Shown: positions 48,931 through 58,354 of the stretch, in pieces
Position numbering within the stretch: the first letter of the stretch is position 1
How the letters are laid out: every line of letters begins with the position of its first letter
DNA from: Castellaniella sp034675905
GTDB taxonomy: Bacteria; Pseudomonadota; Gammaproteobacteria; Burkholderiales; Burkholderiaceae_B
DNA: 64,000 nucleotides
Direction: 5' to 3'
Assembly: GCF_034675905.1 (NCBI RefSeq)
Contig: NZ_JAUCCV010000002.1
Span: 310,001 to 374,000, forward strand
Made by a program: the position numbers and the translations under genes
Notes under the pieces: model-generated
Told to the model about the DNA's origin: nothing
Seen by the model: the letters and a program-made list of their open reading frames with translations, nothing else
Databases searched by the model: none

Positions 48931-50599
48931 TCAAAGCCTTATAGCGGATTCTATGCGGCCGGGCCGCTTCCTCGCCCAGGCGCTGGCGCTTGTCGGCCTC
49001 GTATTCCTGATAGTTGCCGTCAAAGAACACGGCCTTGGAATCGCCCTCGAAGGCCAGAATGTGCGTGGCGATCCGATCCAGGAACCAGCGGTCATGGCTA
49101 ATGACCAGCACGCAACCGGCGAATTCCAGCAAGGCGTCTTCCAGGGCCCGCAGGGTTTCCACGTCCAGATCGTTGGACGGCTCGTCCAGCAGCAGCACAT
49201 TGCCCCCGGCGATCAAGGTCTTGGCCAGATGCAAGCGGCCGCGTTCACCGCCCGACAGCTTGCCGACCTGCTTGCCCTGATCCGCACCCTTGAAGTTGAA
49301 ACGGCCCAGATAGGCGCGCGACGGCATTTCAAAGCGCCCCACGGTCAGCAGATCGGCGCCGTCCGCGATCGTATCGAACACGGTTTTATCGTCGGGCAGA
49401 GAGTCCCGCGACTGATCCACATAGGCCAGCTTGACCGTCTGGCCCAGGATGACCTGGCCGGAGTCCGGGGTCTCCTGGCCTGCAATCATGCGAAACAGCG
49501 TGGATTTCCCGGCGCCGTTGGGGCCGATGATGCCCACGATGGCGCCCGCCGGGACCTTGAAGCTGAGGTCGTCGATCAGCACCCGTTCGCCAAAGGACTT
49601 GGACACATTGCTGAACTCGATGACCTCGTTGCCCAGACGTTCCGCTACAGGGATGAAAATTTCCTGCGTCTCGTTGCGCTTCTGGTATTCGTGCGAAGAC
49701 AGTTCCTCGAAGCGTGCCAGACGGGCCTTGGCCTTGGCCTGGCGGCCCTTGGGATTCTGCCGCACCCATTCCAGTTCTTTCTTGATCGTGCGCTGGCGGG
49801 CGGATTCGGCGGATTCCTCGTGCTTCAGCCGGTCTTCTTTCTGTTCCAACCAGGAACTGTAATTGCCCTTCCAGGGAATGCCATGCCCGCGGTCCAATTC
49901 CAGGATCCATTCGGCGGCATTGTCCAGGAAATAGCGGTCGTGAGTCACGGCCACGACCGTGCCCGGGAACTGGCGCAGAAAGACTTCCAGCCATTCCACC
50001 GATTCGGCATCCAGGTGGTTGGTGGGCTCGTCCAGCAGCAGCATGTCGGGCTTGGAGAGCAGCAGGCGGCACAGGGCCACCCGACGCTTTTCCCCCCCGG
50101 ACAGCTTGCCGACCACGGCATCCCAGGGCGGCAGGCGCAGGGCATCGGCTGCGATTTCCATCTGGGTTTCGATATCGTCGCTGCCGCTGGTGGCGGCTGC
50201 CGCGATCACGGACTCCAGTTCAGCCTGTTCGGCGGCCAGCGCGTCGAAATCGGCATCCGGTTCGGCGTAGGCGGCATAGACCTCGTCCAGCCGCTTGCGG
50301 GCTTCGAACACCTGCCCCAGGCCGGCTTCGACGGACTGGCGCACCGTGTGGTCAGGATCCAACTGCGGTTCCTGGGGCAGATAGCCGATGTGCAAGCCCG
50401 CCATGGGGACGGCTTCGCCCTCGATGTCCTTGTCCACCCCGGCCATGATCTTCAGCAAAGTGGATTTGCCGGAGCCGTTCAGGCCCAGCACGCCGATCTT
50501 GGCGCCGGGAAAGAAGGATAGGGAAATATCGCGCAGGATCTGGCGCTTGGGGGGCACGATCTTGCCCACCCGGTTCATGGAATACACATACTGTGCCAT
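48926..50599 (-). CDS. ettA: Energy-dependent translational throttle protein EttA (ABC-F)
   Basis: EttA is a soluble ABC-F ATPase that binds the ribosomal E site and gates the first peptide bond according to ATP/ADP ratio. The 557-residue protein starts MAQYVYSMNRVGKIVPPKRQILRDISLSFFPGAKIGVLGLNGSGKSTLLKIMAG, has the arm region typical of EttA (VYAAYAEPDADFDALAAEQAELESVI), LSGGEKRRVALCRLLLSKPDMLLLDEPTNHLD, the linker (PWKGNYSSWLEQKEDRLKHEE), the second ATPase domain IIGPNGAGKSTLFRMI and LSGGERGRLHLAKTLIAGGNVLLLDEPSNDLDVETLRALEDALLEF. Length matches E. coli EttA (555). ATG 50599 is the homology start; the frame to 50755 is spurious. Divergent from the acidic hypothetical gene. Confidence 0.96.
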   Translation of the reverse strand: MAQYVYSMNRVGKIVPPKRQILRDISLSFFPGAKIGVLGLNGSGKSTLLKIMAGVDKDIEGEAVPMAGLHIGYLPQEPQLDPDHTVRQSVEAGLGQVFEARKRLDEVYAAYAEPDADFDALAAEQAELESVIAAAATSGSDDIETQMEIAADALRLPPWDAVVGKLSGGEKRRVALCRLLLSKPDMLLLDEPTNHLDAESVEWLEVFLRQFPGTVVAVTHDRYFLDNAAEWILELDRGHGIPWKGNYSSWLEQKEDRLKHEESAESARQRTIKKELEWVRQNPKGRQAKAKARLARFEELSSHEYQKRNETQEIFIPVAERLGNEVIEFSNVSKSFGERVLIDDLSFKVPAGAIVGIIGPNGAGKSTLFRMIAGQETPDSGQVILGQTVKLAYVDQSRDSLPDDKTVFDTIADGADLLTVGRFEMPSRAYLGRFNFKGADQGKQVGKLSGGERGRLHLAKTLIAGGNVLLLDEPSNDLDVETLRALEDALLEFAGCVLVISHDRWFLDRIATHILAFEGDSKAVFFDGNYQEYEADKRQRLGEEAARPHRIRYKALK

Positions 50600-50711
50600 G
50601 GCGTCACCGTCAAAGCTCGGGCCGAGGAATTCAGCCGCACAAAGGATCGATTGTAGGCCGGGGAACGTACAATGCGAAAAGACCGACTTCCTGGATTCCC
50701 GGACCACCACC

Positions 50712-51194
50712 ATGCTGACCTTCACCACCGCCGAGGCCGACTTGCTGGGCCGCACGGCCGACGCTTTGTGCGCCTATATGGGCAAACCCGTGATTGCCGA
50801 AATCATCACCGAACCCGACGAAGGCTTTGAATGGGCGCTGTTCGCCCTGCCGCTGGGCCCCAACGACGAGGCCGAAGATCTCCCGCATGTCCAGGCCGGC
50901 GGCCCTGGCGCGCGATTCCTGGGCAATGGCGGCGGGCTGGACCTGAGCGACGGCCAACCCGTTGACTGCGAACTCTTGTGGGCAATCCAGCTGTCCGATC
51001 TGGACGGCTGCCGCTTCATCAAGGTCGACGCCCAAGGCGAAGAAGCCGGCTGGTCGGATGAGCTGTCCGAGTTGCTGCCCTTTGAACTGTCGGAAGACCA
51101 CCTGCCGGATGACGAGGACGACACCGCCGATATCGATGAACCCGATGCCGACGACGATATCGATCCCCCGGAGGCAGGGCGCACCCTGCACTGA
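50712..51194 (+). CDS. Conserved hypothetical protein with acidic C-terminal tail
   Basis: A 160-residue soluble protein that I do not recognise. It begins MLTFTTAEADLLGRTADALCAYMGKPVIAEIITEPDEGFEWALFALPLG, continues with a Gly-rich stretch (QAGGPGARFLGNGGGLDL) and a strand-like part (CELLWAIQLSDLDGCRFIKVDAQ), and ends with about 40 residues very rich in Asp and Glu (LPDDEDDTADIDEPDADDDIDPPE). There is no signal peptide or membrane segment. Acidic tails of this kind occur in chaperone-like or nucleic-acid mimic proteins, but nothing here proves either. ATG 50712 is chosen because upstream in-frame codons overlap the divergent ettA start. It converges with the glycosyltransferase gene, with 13 bases between stops. 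Confidence 0.75.
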   Translation: MLTFTTAEADLLGRTADALCAYMGKPVIAEIITEPDEGFEWALFALPLGPNDEAEDLPHVQAGGPGARFLGNGGGLDLSDGQPVDCELLWAIQLSDLDGCRFIKVDAQGEEAGWSDELSELLPFELSEDHLPDDEDDTADIDEPDADDDIDPPEAGRTLH

Positions 51195-51207
51195 TCGCAG
51201 GATGTGA

Positions 51208-52173
51208 TCAGATCGCCACGGAATGTTTGCTGCGGGCGGCGGATTCGCGCATCCGGTCGCGCACATACAGCACCGCCCCCGCCGGCCACATGGCGACCAC
51301 CAGCAGCCGGGACAGCGGATGGGTCAGACGCCGCCCCTGCGGCCGGGCCACGCGGCGGGCGCGCAGATGCAGCGCGAAGCGCGTGTACCGTACCGCCGCC
51401 GCCAAAAAGGACGACGGCTGGTAGCGCAGCCAAGGCAGACAGCATTCCACCGTATCGTAGGACAGCAGCCACAAGCCCAGGGCATGACGGCTGCTGTCGG
51501 CGGACCGGCTACGGCGCGACAGGCCATCCTCGCTATCGTGATAGACCCGGAACACCTGATTGACGAAGCGCGTCAGGTAGCCTGCCCGGGCGATGGCCCG
51601 CCATACCAGGCTTTCGGGCACAAAGCCCGGAATGTCTTCCGGAAAAGGGAACTGGCGCAAGACATCGGTGCGCAGACAGCCGAATTTTTCGCCGCGCACA
51701 TGGTAGCGGAACGTCATGTCCAGCGATGTGATGTCCATGACGTCCTGGGGATACATATCCCCCACGACCCGGCCATCGGGCCGGGCGCATAGCCCGGTGA
51801 TGGCCACATACCGACCGCGCTGCGCCGGCGGCACCTGATCCCAGACCAGCGCCATCTGATACAGCGCATTGGGGTCCAACTCATCATCGCTGTCGATCGC
51901 CACCAGCCATTCACCCCGCGCCTGGCGCACGCCATGATTGAAGGCTGTTTTCTTATGTTGATTGGTTTGCCAGATGTAACGGATGGGGAAACTGGCTTCC
52001 TGTTGCCACCCTCGCACCAGCGCGCGGGTATCGTCGGTAGACCCGTCATCCACCACCACCCATTCAAAATCCTGGAACGACTGTTCCTGCAGCGAACGAT
52101 AGACGCGTTCCAGCGTATGCGCCCGATTGAATGTGGGGGTAACAACGGAAAACAAATGACGCCAGCAAGCCAT
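51208..52173 (-). CDS. Family 2 glycosyltransferase
   Basis: A 321-residue GT-A fold glycosyltransferase that would transfer a sugar from a nucleotide-sugar. N-terminal FSVVTPTFNRAHTLERVYRSLQEQSFQDFEWVVVDDGSTDDT is the nucleotide-binding region; IAIDSDDELDPNALYQMALVWD contains the DxD-like metal motif (SDDEL). The middle (GDMYPQDVMDITSLDMTFRYHVRGEKFGCLRTDVLRQFPFPEDIPGFVPESLVWRAIARAGY) resembles small stand-alone GT2 enzymes of cell-surface polysaccharide. The C-terminus is basic with no clear membrane helix. I chose ATG 52173 because GAGGAG lies 9 bases upstream. It stands alone, without other polysaccharide genes, just after the terminator of the small basic peptide gene. Confidence 0.87.
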   Translation of the reverse strand: MACWRHLFSVVTPTFNRAHTLERVYRSLQEQSFQDFEWVVVDDGSTDDTRALVRGWQQEASFPIRYIWQTNQHKKTAFNHGVRQARGEWLVAIDSDDELDPNALYQMALVWDQVPPAQRGRYVAITGLCARPDGRVVGDMYPQDVMDITSLDMTFRYHVRGEKFGCLRTDVLRQFPFPEDIPGFVPESLVWRAIARAGYLTRFVNQVFRVYHDSEDGLSRRSRSADSSRHALGLWLLSYDTVECCLPWLRYQPSSFLAAAVRYTRFALHLRARRVARPQGRRLTHPLSRLLVVAMWPAGAVLYVRDRMRESAARSKHSVAI

Positions 52174-52221
52174 GCCGGTGGACTCCTCTTGTTTTCTCGG
52201 CCCCATGATAGCGGCAAAAAA

Positions 52222-52249
52222 AAACCACGGACGATGGTGTCCGTGGTTT
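52222..52249 (-). terminator. Strong rho-independent terminator of the 42-residue peptide gene
   Basis: On the minus strand AAACCACGGAC-accatc-GTCCGTGGTTT, an 11-base stem, is followed by nine T in a row. It lies 48 bases after the small gene's stop and 49 bases before the glycosyltransferase ATG. Confidence 0.9.
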
Positions 52250-52296
52250 CCCCGATGCCGAATTGTATGTAAACAATACGGCGGGTCTGGCGCAAG

Positions 52297-52425
52297 TTAG
52301 ACGCGCTTGACCTTTTCCAGCATCTTGAAGACGCCTTTGGGGGCGCGCACGAAAAGACGCTTGAACGCTTTGCCAAGGCAACGGCGTTCGAGCGTGTTGC
52401 GGCGCGTGCGTTTGATTTCAGCCAT
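52297..52425 (-). CDS. Small basic protein of unknown function, 42 residues
   Basis: ATG 52425 is preceded by AGGAG at 6 bases spacing (CCAGGAGATTCTC), and the 42-codon frame ends with TAA at 52297, followed by a strong intrinsic terminator. The peptide starts MAEIKRTRRNTLERRC, continues LGKAFKRLFVRAPKGVF and ends KMLEKVKRV. It has about fifteen Lys/Arg against four acidic residues, and one cysteine. It resembles ribosomal or nucleic-acid-binding mini-proteins in composition but matches none that I know (not bL34, bL36, S21 or Fis). A TAAAAT -10-like element lies about 40 bases upstream (near 52475). The signals and codon use support a real, probably highly expressed gene. It is also possible that it is a leader peptide, but no downstream gene is directly coupled. 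Confidence 0.75.
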   Translation of the reverse strand: MAEIKRTRRNTLERRCLGKAFKRLFVRAPKGVFKMLEKVKRV

Positions 52426-52657
52426 GAGAATCTCCTGGGTGTAAGGCGGGCTTGGTATGCAAAACACGCCATTTTAGCAAAGATCCCTATTGACCACCCC
52501 AATCCCGTCTGGCGGACGGCTCAGTCTGGTAACACATGCATCTGCGGCGGTTGCCAAGACCCGGCGAAAGACGCCCGCCATCACGGGGTCGCCGATACCC
52601 CGGCAGCGCACCCGGCCACCGCCACCATCCGGCTGACGCGCGGATTATGATGGCGCC

Positions 52658-55600
52658 ATGAACGCACCCATCCGCATTTTCGGCGCCCGCCAGAACAATC
52701 TGAAGAACCTGGACGTCACGATCCGCACCGGCGAACTGCTGGTGGTGACCGGCGTGTCCGGCTCGGGCAAGTCATCACTGGCCTTCGACACGCTGTACGC
52801 CGAAGGCCAGCGCCGCTACGTCGAGACCTTCTCGCCCTATGCGCGCCAGTTCTTGGACCGCATGGACAAGCCCCAGGTGGACCGCATCGAAGGCATCCTG
52901 CCCGCCATCGCGATCGATCAGGTGAACCCGGTGCGCAATTCGCGCAGCACCGTGGGCACGATGACGGAACTGAACGACCACCTGAAGCTGCTCTACGCAC
53001 GCGCCGGCCACCTGCATTGCGCCGGCTGCGCGCGACCGGTGGTGCGCGACAACCCGTCCAGCATCCGCCGGCAGCTGGACGCTCTGTGCGCCGCCGCCGA
53101 CCCCCGGCTGGTCGTCACCTTTCCCATTACGGTGCCGGGCAATTTCACCGAGGACGAAGTCCGCGGCTTTCTGGAGCAACAAGGTTACACGCGCGTCCAC
53201 GAACCTGCTGCCGGCACGCCCGGATCAACTGCCGACCGCCTGGCGGACAACCCGGTTTCCGCCAGCGGCAAGCCCCCCAAAGCATCCCGCCCGGCCAAGC
53301 GCAAAGCCGATAGCCCATCCCGCCGTCTGCACGTCATCCAGGACCGCTTCCGCCTGGGCAACGCCGAAGCCGCCCGGATCGACGAGGCCCTGGAAACCGC
53401 ACTGCATCAGGGCAACGGCCGGCTGACGGTATACGCCCTGTTCGATGATCACGAAGAGGCCTGGCGCTTCAGCGCCGGCCTGCACTGCGCACAGTGCGAC
53501 ATCGAATACAGCACGCCCCTGCCCAGCACCTTCTCGTTCAATTCGCCGCTGGGCGCCTGCGAGGCCTGCAAGGGCTTTGGCCGCGTGATGGGCATCGACT
53601 ACGGCCTGGTGGTTCCCGACGAGACCCGTAGCCTGCGCGACGGCGCGGTCAAGCCCTGGCAAACCGCCAGCTACAAGGAATGCCAGCAGGAAATGGAGCA
53701 CTACGCCGCCAAGATCGGCATCCGCCTGGATACCCCTTGGCGCGACCTGACGGCAGCGGAAAAAACCTGGGTGATCCACGGCGCCCCGGATTGGAAGGGC
53801 GGCCCCTCGGCCTGGAAGCACCAGTGGTACGGCGCCCAACGGTTTTTCGACTGGCTGGAAACCAAGGCTTACCGCATGCACGTGCGCGTGCTGCTGTCTA
53901 AATACCGCAGCTACACGCCCTGCCCGGTCTGCCTGGGCGCCCGGCTGAAGGCCGATGCCACTTTGTGGCGGCTGGGCCGCAGCACGGAAGAGATTCCGGG
54001 CTACCCGCGATTCCAACCTGCCCATGCCCGCTGGACCGCCACACAGCTGGCGGGTCTGCCCGGCCTGGGCCTGCATGACCTGATGCGTCTGCCCATCGAA
54101 CGCGTGCGCGACTGGTTCGAGCATATCGAACTGGGCCAGGCGCTGGACGAAGCCCTGAACGAACTGCTGGACGAGGTCCGCACCCGCCTGCGCTTTCTGT
54201 GCGACGTGGGCCTGGGCTATCTGTCGCTGGATCGCCAGAGCCGCACCCTGTCGGGCGGCGAAGTCCAGCGCATCAATCTGACCACCGCCCTGGGCACATC
54301 CCTGGTCAATACCTTGTTCGTGCTGGACGAACCCTCCATCGGCCTGCATCCGCGCGACATCCATCGCATCGTTCAGGTCATGCAGCGACTGCGCAACCAC
54401 GGCAACACGCTGGTCGTGGTGGAACACGACCCGCAGGTCATGGTGGCGGCCGACCGCATCCTGGACATCGGCCCCGGCCCCGGCGAACGCGGCGGGCATA
54501 TCGTCTTCGACGGCACCCCTGCCGAACTGGCGGCGGCCGATACGCTGACAGGCCGTTATTTCGGCGGTCGCGAGCGTATTGAATCCCCTCGCCCCATGCC
54601 GGTGGCGGACAAGACGCCGCGCCTGCTGTTGCAGGGCGTGCGAGCCAACAATCTGAAAAACATCGATTTTTCCCTGCCGCTGGGGCGGCTGACCTGCCTG
54701 ACCGGCGTCTCGGGGTCCGGCAAATCCACCCTGGTGCAGGACGTCTTGCACCCCGCCCTGCTCAAACGTCTGGGCCGACCGACCGAAGCCCCCGGCGAAT
54801 ACGACGCCCTGCTGGGGGCCGAGCAGATCGCCGACGTGGTGCTGGTCGATCAGACCCCCATCGGCAAAACGGCCCGCTCCAATCCGGCCAGCTACGTCGG
54901 CGCTTTTGACGCCATCCGCAAGCTGTTCGCGGCGACCGAACTGGCCCAGGAACGCGGCTATACCGCCGGCACCTTCAGCTTCAACACCGGCGATGGCCGC
55001 TGCCCCGGCTGCGGGGGTACCGGATTCGAACACGTCGAAATGCAGTTTCTGTCGGACGTGTACCTGCGCTGCCCGGACTGCAACGGCAAGCGTTTTCGCC
55101 CGCAGATCCTGGAAGCGCGCATCGAACACCTGGGCCGCACGGCATCCATCGACGAAGTCCTGGACATGACGGTCAGCGAAGCCCTGACGTTCTTCAAAGG
55201 CCTGCGCGACGTGCAATGGGGCCTGGCGCCGTTGGCCGACGTGGGACTGGAATACGTGCGCCTGGGCCAACCGGTGCCCACCTTGTCGGGCGGCGAGGCC
55301 CAGCGCCTGAAGCTGGCCGGCCATCTGGCGGCAGCGGCCAAATCCCGCGCGCCGCAGGGCATGCTGAAAGGCAGCCTGCTGCTGTTCGACGAACCCACCA
55401 CCGGCCTGCACTACGACGACATCGCCCGGCTGATGCGGGCTTTTCGCAAATTGCTGGCCGCCGGGCATTCGCTGCTGATCATCGAACACAATCTGGACGT
55501 GATCCGCGCCGCCGACTGGATCGTCGACCTGGGGCCGGAAGGCGGCGACCAGGGCGGCTGCATCATCGCGCAGGGCACGCCCGACCAGCTGATGCGGCAC

Positions 55601-58354
55601 CCCTCGTCCCATACCGGCCAGGCGCTGGCCGACTACGCCCGCCAGCTCGACAATCCCGCCCTGATGCTGCGAGAGCCCGCACGACAGCCTTCTGCGGCAT
55701 CCGCCAGCGCCGATATCCATATCGTCAACGCCCGCGAACACAATCTGAAAGGCATCGACGTCCATATCCCGCGCAATGCCTTCACCGTCGTGACCGGCGT
55801 ATCAGGGTCCGGTAAATCCACTTTGGCCTTCGATATCCTGTTCAACGAAGGCCAGCGCCGCTACCTGGAATCCCTGAACGCCTACGCCCGCGCCATCGTG
55901 CAGCCAGCCGGCAAGCCCGATGTGGACGCCATCTACGGCATTCCCCCGACCGTGGCGATCGAACAGCGCACCAGCCGGGGCGGGCGCAAATCCACCGTCG
56001 CCACCATGACGGAAATCCACCATTTCCTGCGCCTGCTGTACGTGCGTCTGGGCACGCAGATGTGCCCGGACTGCCAGGTGCCGGTAGCGCCCCAGACGCC
56101 GGAACAGATCGTCGCCCAACTGCTGCGCGATCATACGGGTGACCATATCGGCCTGTTGGCCCCGCTGGTCGTGGCCCGCAAGGGCTATTACACGGATCTG
56201 GCCAAATGGGCTGCCTCGCACGGGCACACCCATCTGCGCGTGGACGGGGAATTCATCCCGGTCGCCCCCTGGCCGCGCCTGGACCGCTACCAGGAACACA
56301 CCATCGAACTGCCGGTGCGCGACCTGATCGTGGATGCCCGCGACGAAGCCGGCCTGCGCGATGCCGTACGCGCGGCGCTGGCGCTGGGCCACGGCAGTTT
56401 CCGCGTCCTGACGGGATTGACGGCGGCCGGCCCCGCGACGATCGAGGCTCGCCGCGCCGCCGGGCTGGCCCCTCATCCGCAGCGGCTCACCTTTTCCATC
56501 AAGCGGGCCTGCCCGAACTGCGGCACCAGCTTTCCCGAACCCGACCCGCGCCTGTTCTCCTACAACTCGCGCCATGGCTGGTGTCCCGGTTGCTTCGGCA
56601 CGGGCCAATCCCTGGCGGGCTTCACGGAAGAACAGACGGGTGAAGAATCCGTCTGGCTGGACAGCGGCCCGGACGACGCCCTGCAGACCTGCCCGCAGTG
56701 CCACGGTCAGCGGCTCAACCGCGTGGCCCTGGCCTTTCGCTGGCATGAACGATCCATCGCCGAACTGGCTGCCCTGCCCGTCAGCGATGCGCAACGCTTC
56801 TTCCTGGGGCTGGGCACCCAGGGGCGCGAGGCCGAGATCGCCCGCGACATCCTGACGGAAATCCGCGGTCGTCTGAACTTCATGATGGACGTGGGACTGG
56901 GCTACCTGGCCCTGGACCGGGCGGCGCCCACGCTGTCGGGCGGCGAGGCCCAACGCATCCGGCTGGCGGCCCAACTGGGTTCGAACCTGCAAGGCGTGTG
57001 CTATGTGCTGGATGAACCCACGATCGGCCTGCACCCGCGCGACAACCGCATCCTGCTGGACGCCCTGGGCCGGCTGGAAGGCAACGGCAACACCCTGGTC
57101 GTCGTCGAGCACGACGAAGACACCATTCGCCGCGCCGAACACGTGATCGACATCGGACCGGGCGCCGGCACGCGCGGCGGCATGGTGGTCGCCCAAGGCA
57201 CGGTGGCCGACATCGCCAAGAATCCTGCATCCCTGACTGGCCGCTATCTGCGCGAACCGCTGATTCACCCCATGCACGGACGCCGCGCTGTTGACGGGCA
57301 GACACCGTCCATCGACATCATCGACGCCAGCCTGCACAACCTGCGCCAGGCACGCGCACGCGTGCCGCTGGGCCGGTTGACGGTTGTCACCGGCGTGTCG
57401 GGTTCGGGCAAATCCACCCTGGCCCGCGAAGTGCTGCTGGACAATCTTGGCCGTCGGGTCAACAGCCGCCTGTCCGTTCCCTGGCAAGGCTGCCGCGACA
57501 TTCGCGGCTGGGAAGCCATCGACCGGGTGCTGGAAGTCGACCAGACACCGATCGGCAAGACGCCCCGCTCTTGCCCGGCCACCTATGTCGGCTTCTGGGA
57601 TGACATCCGCAAACTGTATGCCAGCACGCGCGAATCGCGCCTGCGCGGCTGGACGGGTTCACGCTTTTCCTTCAATACCGGCGATGGCCGCTGCCCCGAA
57701 TGCGAAGGCCAAGGCATGCGCACCATCGAAATGAGCTTTCTGCCGGATGTGAAAGTGCCCTGCGACGCCTGCCACGGAGCCCGCTTCAACCAGGAAACCC
57801 TGGGCGTGCAATGGAACGGCCGCAGCGCCGGCAACGTGCTGCGCATGGAAGTCGATGACGCCATCGGCCATTTCTCCGCCCACCGCAAGATTGCCCGCGC
57901 CCTGCAGCTGATGCAGGACGTCGGCCTGGGCTACCTGACCCTGGGCCAGCCGTCCCCCACGCTGTCGGGCGGCGAGGCCCAGCGCATCAAGCTGGTCACG
58001 GAACTGACCAAGGCCCATCTGGATGAAGGCGTGCTGCGCACCGGCAGGGCGTCCCGCGCCCCCCACACACTGTATGTGCTGGACGAGCCGACCGTGGGTC
58101 TGTCGACGGCGGATGTGGAAAAACTGCTGGGCGTGCTGCATCGCCTGGTCGAAGCCGGTCATACGGTGGTGGTCATCGAACACAATCTGGACGTGATGGC
58201 CGAAGCCGACTGGATCATCGACCTGGGTCCCGAAGGCGGCGACCAGGGCGGTCAGGTCGTGGCCCAAGGCAGCCCCGAACAGCTGTGCGCGACCGCCACC
58301 CATACCGGACGCATCCTGGCGGAATTTCTGCAGCGGTCCCCGGCATCGGCATGA
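52658..58354 (+). CDS. Double-length UvrA-like ABC ATPase, 1898 residues
   Basis: Two complete UvrA-like units in one chain (standard UvrA is about 940). Unit 1 (residues 1 to about 1010): Walker A near 31 (GVSGSGKSSLAFDTLYAEGQRRY) and 682 (GVSGSGKSTLVQDVL), ABC signatures LSGGEVQR near 530 and LSGGEAQR near 876, and a zinc finger CPGCGGTGFEHVEMQFLSDV..CPDC near 783. Unit 2 (about 1018-1898): ADIHIVNAREHNLKGIDV start, Walker A near 1046 and 1578, signatures near 1426 and 1768, and zinc finger CPECEGQGMRTIEMSFLPDV..CDAC near 1680. That makes four nucleotide-binding domains, all with intact core motifs. UvrA scans DNA for damage with UvrB; this form may be a specialised repair or resistance paralogue. 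A GC-rich 232-base region lies upstream with no LexA box seen. The stop overlaps the pabB ATG (ATGA). Confidence 0.9.
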   Translation: MNAPIRIFGARQNNLKNLDVTIRTGELLVVTGVSGSGKSSLAFDTLYAEGQRRYVETFSPYARQFLDRMDKPQVDRIEGILPAIAIDQVNPVRNSRSTVGTMTELNDHLKLLYARAGHLHCAGCARPVVRDNPSSIRRQLDALCAAADPRLVVTFPITVPGNFTEDEVRGFLEQQGYTRVHEPAAGTPGSTADRLADNPVSASGKPPKASRPAKRKADSPSRRLHVIQDRFRLGNAEAARIDEALETALHQGNGRLTVYALFDDHEEAWRFSAGLHCAQCDIEYSTPLPSTFSFNSPLGACEACKGFGRVMGIDYGLVVPDETRSLRDGAVKPWQTASYKECQQEMEHYAAKIGIRLDTPWRDLTAAEKTWVIHGAPDWKGGPSAWKHQWYGAQRFFDWLETKAYRMHVRVLLSKYRSYTPCPVCLGARLKADATLWRLGRSTEEIPGYPRFQPAHARWTATQLAGLPGLGLHDLMRLPIERVRDWFEHIELGQALDEALNELLDEVRTRLRFLCDVGLGYLSLDRQSRTLSGGEVQRINLTTALGTSLVNTLFVLDEPSIGLHPRDIHRIVQVMQRLRNHGNTLVVVEHDPQVMVAADRILDIGPGPGERGGHIVFDGTPAELAAADTLTGRYFGGRERIESPRPMPVADKTPRLLLQGVRANNLKNIDFSLPLGRLTCLTGVSGSGKSTLVQDVLHPALLKRLGRPTEAPGEYDALLGAEQIADVVLVDQTPIGKTARSNPASYVGAFDAIRKLFAATELAQERGYTAGTFSFNTGDGRCPGCGGTGFEHVEMQFLSDVYLRCPDCNGKRFRPQILEARIEHLGRTASIDEVLDMTVSEALTFFKGLRDVQWGLAPLADVGLEYVRLGQPVPTLSGGEAQRLKLAGHLAAAAKSRAPQGMLKGSLLLFDEPTTGLHYDDIARLMRAFRKLLAAGHSLLIIEHNLDVIRAADWIVDLGPEGGDQGGCIIAQGTPDQLMRHPSSHTGQALADYARQLDNPALMLREPARQPSAASASADIHIVNAREHNLKGIDVHIPRNAFTVVTGVSGSGKSTLAFDILFNEGQRRYLESLNAYARAIVQPAGKPDVDAIYGIPPTVAIEQRTSRGGRKSTVATMTEIHHFLRLLYVRLGTQMCPDCQVPVAPQTPEQIVAQLLRDHTGDHIGLLAPLVVARKGYYTDLAKWAASHGHTHLRVDGEFIPVAPWPRLDRYQEHTIELPVRDLIVDARDEAGLRDAVRAALALGHGSFRVLTGLTAAGPATIEARRAAGLAPHPQRLTFSIKRACPNCGTSFPEPDPRLFSYNSRHGWCPGCFGTGQSLAGFTEEQTGEESVWLDSGPDDALQTCPQCHGQRLNRVALAFRWHERSIAELAALPVSDAQRFFLGLGTQGREAEIARDILTEIRGRLNFMMDVGLGYLALDRAAPTLSGGEAQRIRLAAQLGSNLQGVCYVLDEPTIGLHPRDNRILLDALGRLEGNGNTLVVVEHDEDTIRRAEHVIDIGPGAGTRGGMVVAQGTVADIAKNPASLTGRYLREPLIHPMHGRRAVDGQTPSIDIIDASLHNLRQARARVPLGRLTVVTGVSGSGKSTLAREVLLDNLGRRVNSRLSVPWQGCRDIRGWEAIDRVLEVDQTPIGKTPRSCPATYVGFWDDIRKLYASTRESRLRGWTGSRFSFNTGDGRCPECEGQGMRTIEMSFLPDVKVPCDACHGARFNQETLGVQWNGRSAGNVLRMEVDDAIGHFSAHRKIARALQLMQDVGLGYLTLGQPSPTLSGGEAQRIKLVTELTKAHLDEGVLRTGRASRAPHTLYVLDEPTVGLSTADVEKLLGVLHRLVEAGHTVVVIEHNLDVMAEADWIIDLGPEGGDQGGQVVAQGSPEQLCATATHTGRILAEFLQRSPASA

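Noticed and set aside
52426..52657. LexA box or other SOS signal upstream of the UvrA-like gene
   Set aside because: I looked for CTGT-N8-ACAG in the 232-base upstream region and found none.
53225..55765. 846-codon open frame on the minus strand inside the UvrA-like gene
   Set aside because: It is antisense to conserved UvrA motifs, shows no recognisable domain, and is a product of high third-position GC. The same applies to 14394-16124, 37437-39440, 22522-23802 and 19258-21072.
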